This document shows, piece by piece, positions 62,056-64,000 of a DNA stretch of 64,000 nt. Every line of letters starts with the position of its first letter. Position 1 is the stretch's first letter. The notes beneath the pieces were generated by a model, which worked only from the letters and a program-made list of their open reading frames with translations, was not told the origin of the DNA and searched no databases. The DNA is taken from contig JAATGM010000059.1 of assembly GCA_015654675.1 (NCBI GenBank), positions 164,075-228,074 of the forward strand, in the 5' to 3' direction. This DNA is from Planctomycetota bacterium (GTDB lineage Bacteria; Planctomycetota; Phycisphaerae; UBA1845; UTPLA1). The position numbers and the translations under genes were made by a program.

Positions 62056-63408
62056 TCAAGCCGTCTCGCGCCGCTGCTCAGGTGTAAAGTCCGGCTCGCC
62101 CGTACCCAGCACCACCGGGCCGTTGATGACGTACGTCCCCGCCACCGTCTTGTCAGGCAGCTCGTACATCATGTCCAGCATCAGCTCTTCCAGGACGCTT
62201 CGCAGGGCCCGCGCCCCCGTCTCGCGCTTCATCGCCTTCCGCGCGATCTCGCGCAGTGCGTCGTTGGTGAACTCCACCCGGTTCCCGGTGAACTCGAAGA
62301 ACTTCTGGTACTGTCGGCACAGCGCGTTGTTCGGCTCCGTCAGCACGCGCATCAGGCCGTCCTCGTCCAGCGGCGACATCGTGCACGTCAGCGGCAGTCG
62401 ACCGACGAACTCCGGAATCATGCCATACTCGATCAAGTCGTCCGGCGTCACCTGCCGCAGCAATTCGCCCAGTTCCTGCGGCGACTCCTGCTTGCTCGCC
62501 GACTCCGAAACGAAGCCGATATTCTTCTGCCCCACCCGTCGCTTGATGATGTCCTCGATCCCGCTGAACGTCCCGCCGCAGATGAACAGGATGTGCGTCG
62601 TGTCCATCTGAATGTACTGCTGCTCCGGATGCTTCCGTCCGCCCTGCGGCGGAACGTTGGCAACCGTCCCCTCGAGCATCTTCAAAAGCGCCTGCTGAAC
62701 ACCCTCGCCGGAAACGTCCCGCGTAATGCTCACGTTCCCCGCGCTGCGTCCGATCTTGTCGATCTCATCGATATAAACGATGCCGCGCTGCGCCGACTCC
62801 AGATCGAAGTCCGCATTCTGCAGCAATCGCAGCAGCAGGTTCTCAACATCCTCGCCGACGTATCCGGCCTCGGTCAGCGTCGTCGCATCACCGATCGCAA
62901 TCGGCACGTTCAAAATCCGCGCCAGACTCCGCGCCAAAAGCGTCTTGCCGCTCCCGGTCGGACCGATCAGCAGAATGTTGCTCTTGTCGATCTCAACATC
63001 TTCGTTGTTCCCGCCCCGATCGACATACATCAGCCGCTGGTAGTGGTTGTGCACCGCGACCGACAGCGCCCGCTTCGCAAAATCCTGTCCCACCACATAG
63101 CGGTCCAGGAATTCCTTCACCTCGCGCGGCGTCGGAATGCTCGAAAACAGCGGACGTCCCGTTGAGACGCGCTTCTTTTCCTGTTTGATGATGTTGTGGC
63201 ACAGCTCCACGCACGACGAGCAGATGAACGCGTCGTTCGGGCCCTCGACCATCGGCCCCGCTTCGCGATGGCTCTTCCCGCAGAAGCTGCACGTGCTTTG
63301 CCGCCGCCGCTTCAGACCCGGGCCGCTTCCGCCCTCCGGTCCGCCGCCGCTACCGCTGCCGCCGCCCGTTCCACCTGTCCCGCCACCTGGTCGGTTGCCA
63401 TTTGCCAA
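62056..63408 (-). CDS. clpX: ATP-dependent Clp protease, ATP-binding subunit ClpX
   Basis: A 450-residue AAA+ unfoldase. The zinc-binding domain has C40, C43, C63 and C66. The ATPase has Walker A GPTGSGKT (149-156), Walker [10 protein letters not shown], sensor and arginine-finger segments and the RKH/GYVG-type pore loop ([10 protein letters not shown]). ClpX unfolds substrates for ClpP; clpP is not adjacent. A Gly-rich lead (about 1-35) is longer than usual. Confidence 0.96.
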   Translation of the reverse strand: MANGNRPGGGTGGTGGGSGSGGGPEGGSGPGLKRRRQSTCSFCGKSHREAGPMVEGPNDAFICSSCVELCHNIIKQEKKRVSTGRPLFSSIPTPREVKEFLDRYVVGQDFAKRALSVAVHNHYQRLMYVDRGGNNEDVEIDKSNILLIGPTGSGKTLLARSLARILNVPIAIGDATTLTEAGYVGEDVENLLLRLLQNADFDLESAQRGIVYIDEIDKIGRSAGNVSITRDVSGEGVQQALLKMLEGTVANVPPQGGRKHPEQQYIQMDTTHILFICGGTFSGIEDIIKRRVGQKNIGFVSESASKQESPQELGELLRQVTPDDLIEYGMIPEFVGRLPLTCTMSPLDEDGLMRVLTEPNNALCRQYQKFFEFTGNRVEFTNDALREIARKAMKRETGARALRSVLEELMLDMMYELPDKTVAGTYVINGPVVLGTGEPDFTPEQRRETA

Positions 63409-63541
63409 TTGACTTGCCTCGCCGCGCGGCTTGACCGCGCTCTAGGATTTCTCGATCGATCCGTTCCGAATCGACCGCAAAATATCGACGCGCCCGACGA
63501 CCATCCTTGACATCATCCGCCAAGCCATTCTTGCCGGGGAA

Positions 63542-63823
63542 TTACCCCGACTCCGTCGATGCCGCGCCGTCGCCGCGCTTCACGCCGCCGAGCATCGCCG
63601 CCTTCAACCGCGCGAACTCCGCGTCCGTTATCTGACCTTTTACCTTCAAGTCGCGCAATTGTTGCAACGTCCAAACCTCGCCGCTCGGCTCCGGATCGGC
63701 GTATCGCCGCCGCCACCAGCGCCGAAAGATCCACCACCCAAGCCCCAGCCCGACGATGCCCGCCGCAGCGAAGATCGCCGCCCGCCAGAACTCGGGCCCG
63801 CTCATGCTCGCCGCCGACAGCAT
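63542..63823 (-). CDS. Small membrane protein with SHOCT-like domain
   Basis: A 93-residue protein from the ATG at 63823, which has AGGGAG five bases upstream. One membrane helix (about 12-33) is followed by basic residues (RRWWRRRY) and a short C-terminal helix-turn segment WTLQQLRDLKVKGQITDAEF with A-R-L-K-A-A-M-L, matching the SHOCT domain, a short oligomerisation or regulatory motif found at protein ends. Its function is unknown. It follows clpX upstream, on the same strand. Confidence 0.65.
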   Translation of the reverse strand: MLSAASMSGPEFWRAAIFAAAGIVGLGLGWWIFRRWWRRRYADPEPSGEVWTLQQLRDLKVKGQITDAEFARLKAAMLGGVKRGDGAASTESG

Positions 63824-63847
63824 GCACGCTCCCTGTCCGTGCAACGA

Positions 63848-64000
63848 TTACCCGCGCCGCCGCGCCGCCGATCGACGTCGAATGCGGCTCGCGCCGACCG
63901 CGAACATCGCCATCAGCGCCGCGGCCGACTCAATGCCCAGCGCGCCGCACAACCCAAAGAACGGCAGTTGCGGACGTCCGCCGCTCTGGCCCGTCGTGTC
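63848..64000 (-). CDS. C-terminal end of an exported protein with a sorting-type tail (5' end outside window)
   Basis: The minus-strand frame is open from the window end to a TAA at 63850-63848 and encodes 50 residues. It contains GGRPQLPFFGLCGALGIESA, a hydrophobic run with AALMAMFAVGAS, and a basic end (RIRRRSAARRRG). This three-part Cys-Gly, helix, Arg layout closely resembles the tail of the exported protein at 1900 and C-terminal sorting signals of the MYXO-CTERM type. Confidence 0.55.
   Translation of the reverse strand, partial: DTTGQSGGRPQLPFFGLCGALGIESAAALMAMFAVGASRIRRRSAARRRG

Noticed and set aside
61993..63165. 390-codon plus-strand open frame
   Set aside because: It lies antisense to clpX, which is certain; its start comes from the palindromic repeat after the carbonic anhydrase gene.

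Overview
The window is GC-rich and densely coded, and it reads as a chromosomal segment of a Planctomycetota bacterium, most likely Phycisphaerae-like. This placement is inference from several signs: secreted proteins ending in dockerin-like calcium repeats, repeated Cys-Asp-rich modules of the type DCNxNGxPDxC, a DUF2961/GH172 lipoprotein, an EF-G of the spirochaete/planctomycete/mitochondrial type, and a complete-looking Gram-negative flagellar export cluster. I see no phage, insertion sequence, CRISPR array, rRNA or tRNA gene.

Layout. 1-7.0 kb: the tail of a membrane protein, a minus-strand trio (DUF3052 protein, Cys-rich metal-binding lipoprotein, hot-dog thioesterase), a large exported beta-propeller/Ig-repeat protein with a Cys-containing C-terminal sorting signal, and a short plus-strand operon around a kinase-like protein. 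7.0-13.8 kb: a membrane protein, mitochondrial-type EF-G, and the classical thrS-infC-rpmI-rplT translation operon. infC has no ATG, GTG or TTG able to serve as its start and appears to begin at ATT. A strong hairpin terminator follows rplT. 13.8-20.2 kb: a 54-residue lipoprotein, a YbaK-type deacylase, a FeoB-associated-like peptide, an SDR, a TPR protein, DNA polymerase III delta (holA), a lipoprotein and an unknown protein. 20.2-27.2 kb: exported proteins (GH172-like lipoprotein, dockerin protein, and a 1189-residue kelch protein with three perfectly phased 222-bp Cys-rich repeats). 27.2-27.9 kb: a 690-bp non-coding stretch with short repeats. 27.9-32.8 kb: glyA, two lipoproteins, a diguanylate cyclase and a TetR regulator.

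32.8-60.3 kb: tatA, then about 27 kb of almost uninterrupted minus-strand flagellar genes. In transcription order these are: TPR protein, FlgN-like chaperone, soluble NtrB-like kinase, NtrC-like sigma-54 activator, then (after a sigma-54-type promoter candidate) flgB, flgC, fliE, fliF, fliG, fliH, fliI, fliJ, a MotE-like gene, fliK, flgD, flgE, fliL, fliN, fliO, fliP, fliQ, fliR, flhB, flhA, flhF, flhG, a small membrane protein, a FliA-type sigma factor and a 104-residue unknown protein. The arrangement suggests a cascade: the kinase/activator pair switches on sigma-54 transcription of basal body and hook genes, and the distal FliA-type factor then serves late genes outside the window. motA, motB, fliM, flagellin and rod/ring genes are not in the window.

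60.6-64.0 kb: an unknown membrane-anchored protein, a gamma-class carbonic anhydrase, clpX, a SHOCT-like small membrane protein, and the C-terminus of a second exported protein whose sorting tail resembles that of the gene at 1900.
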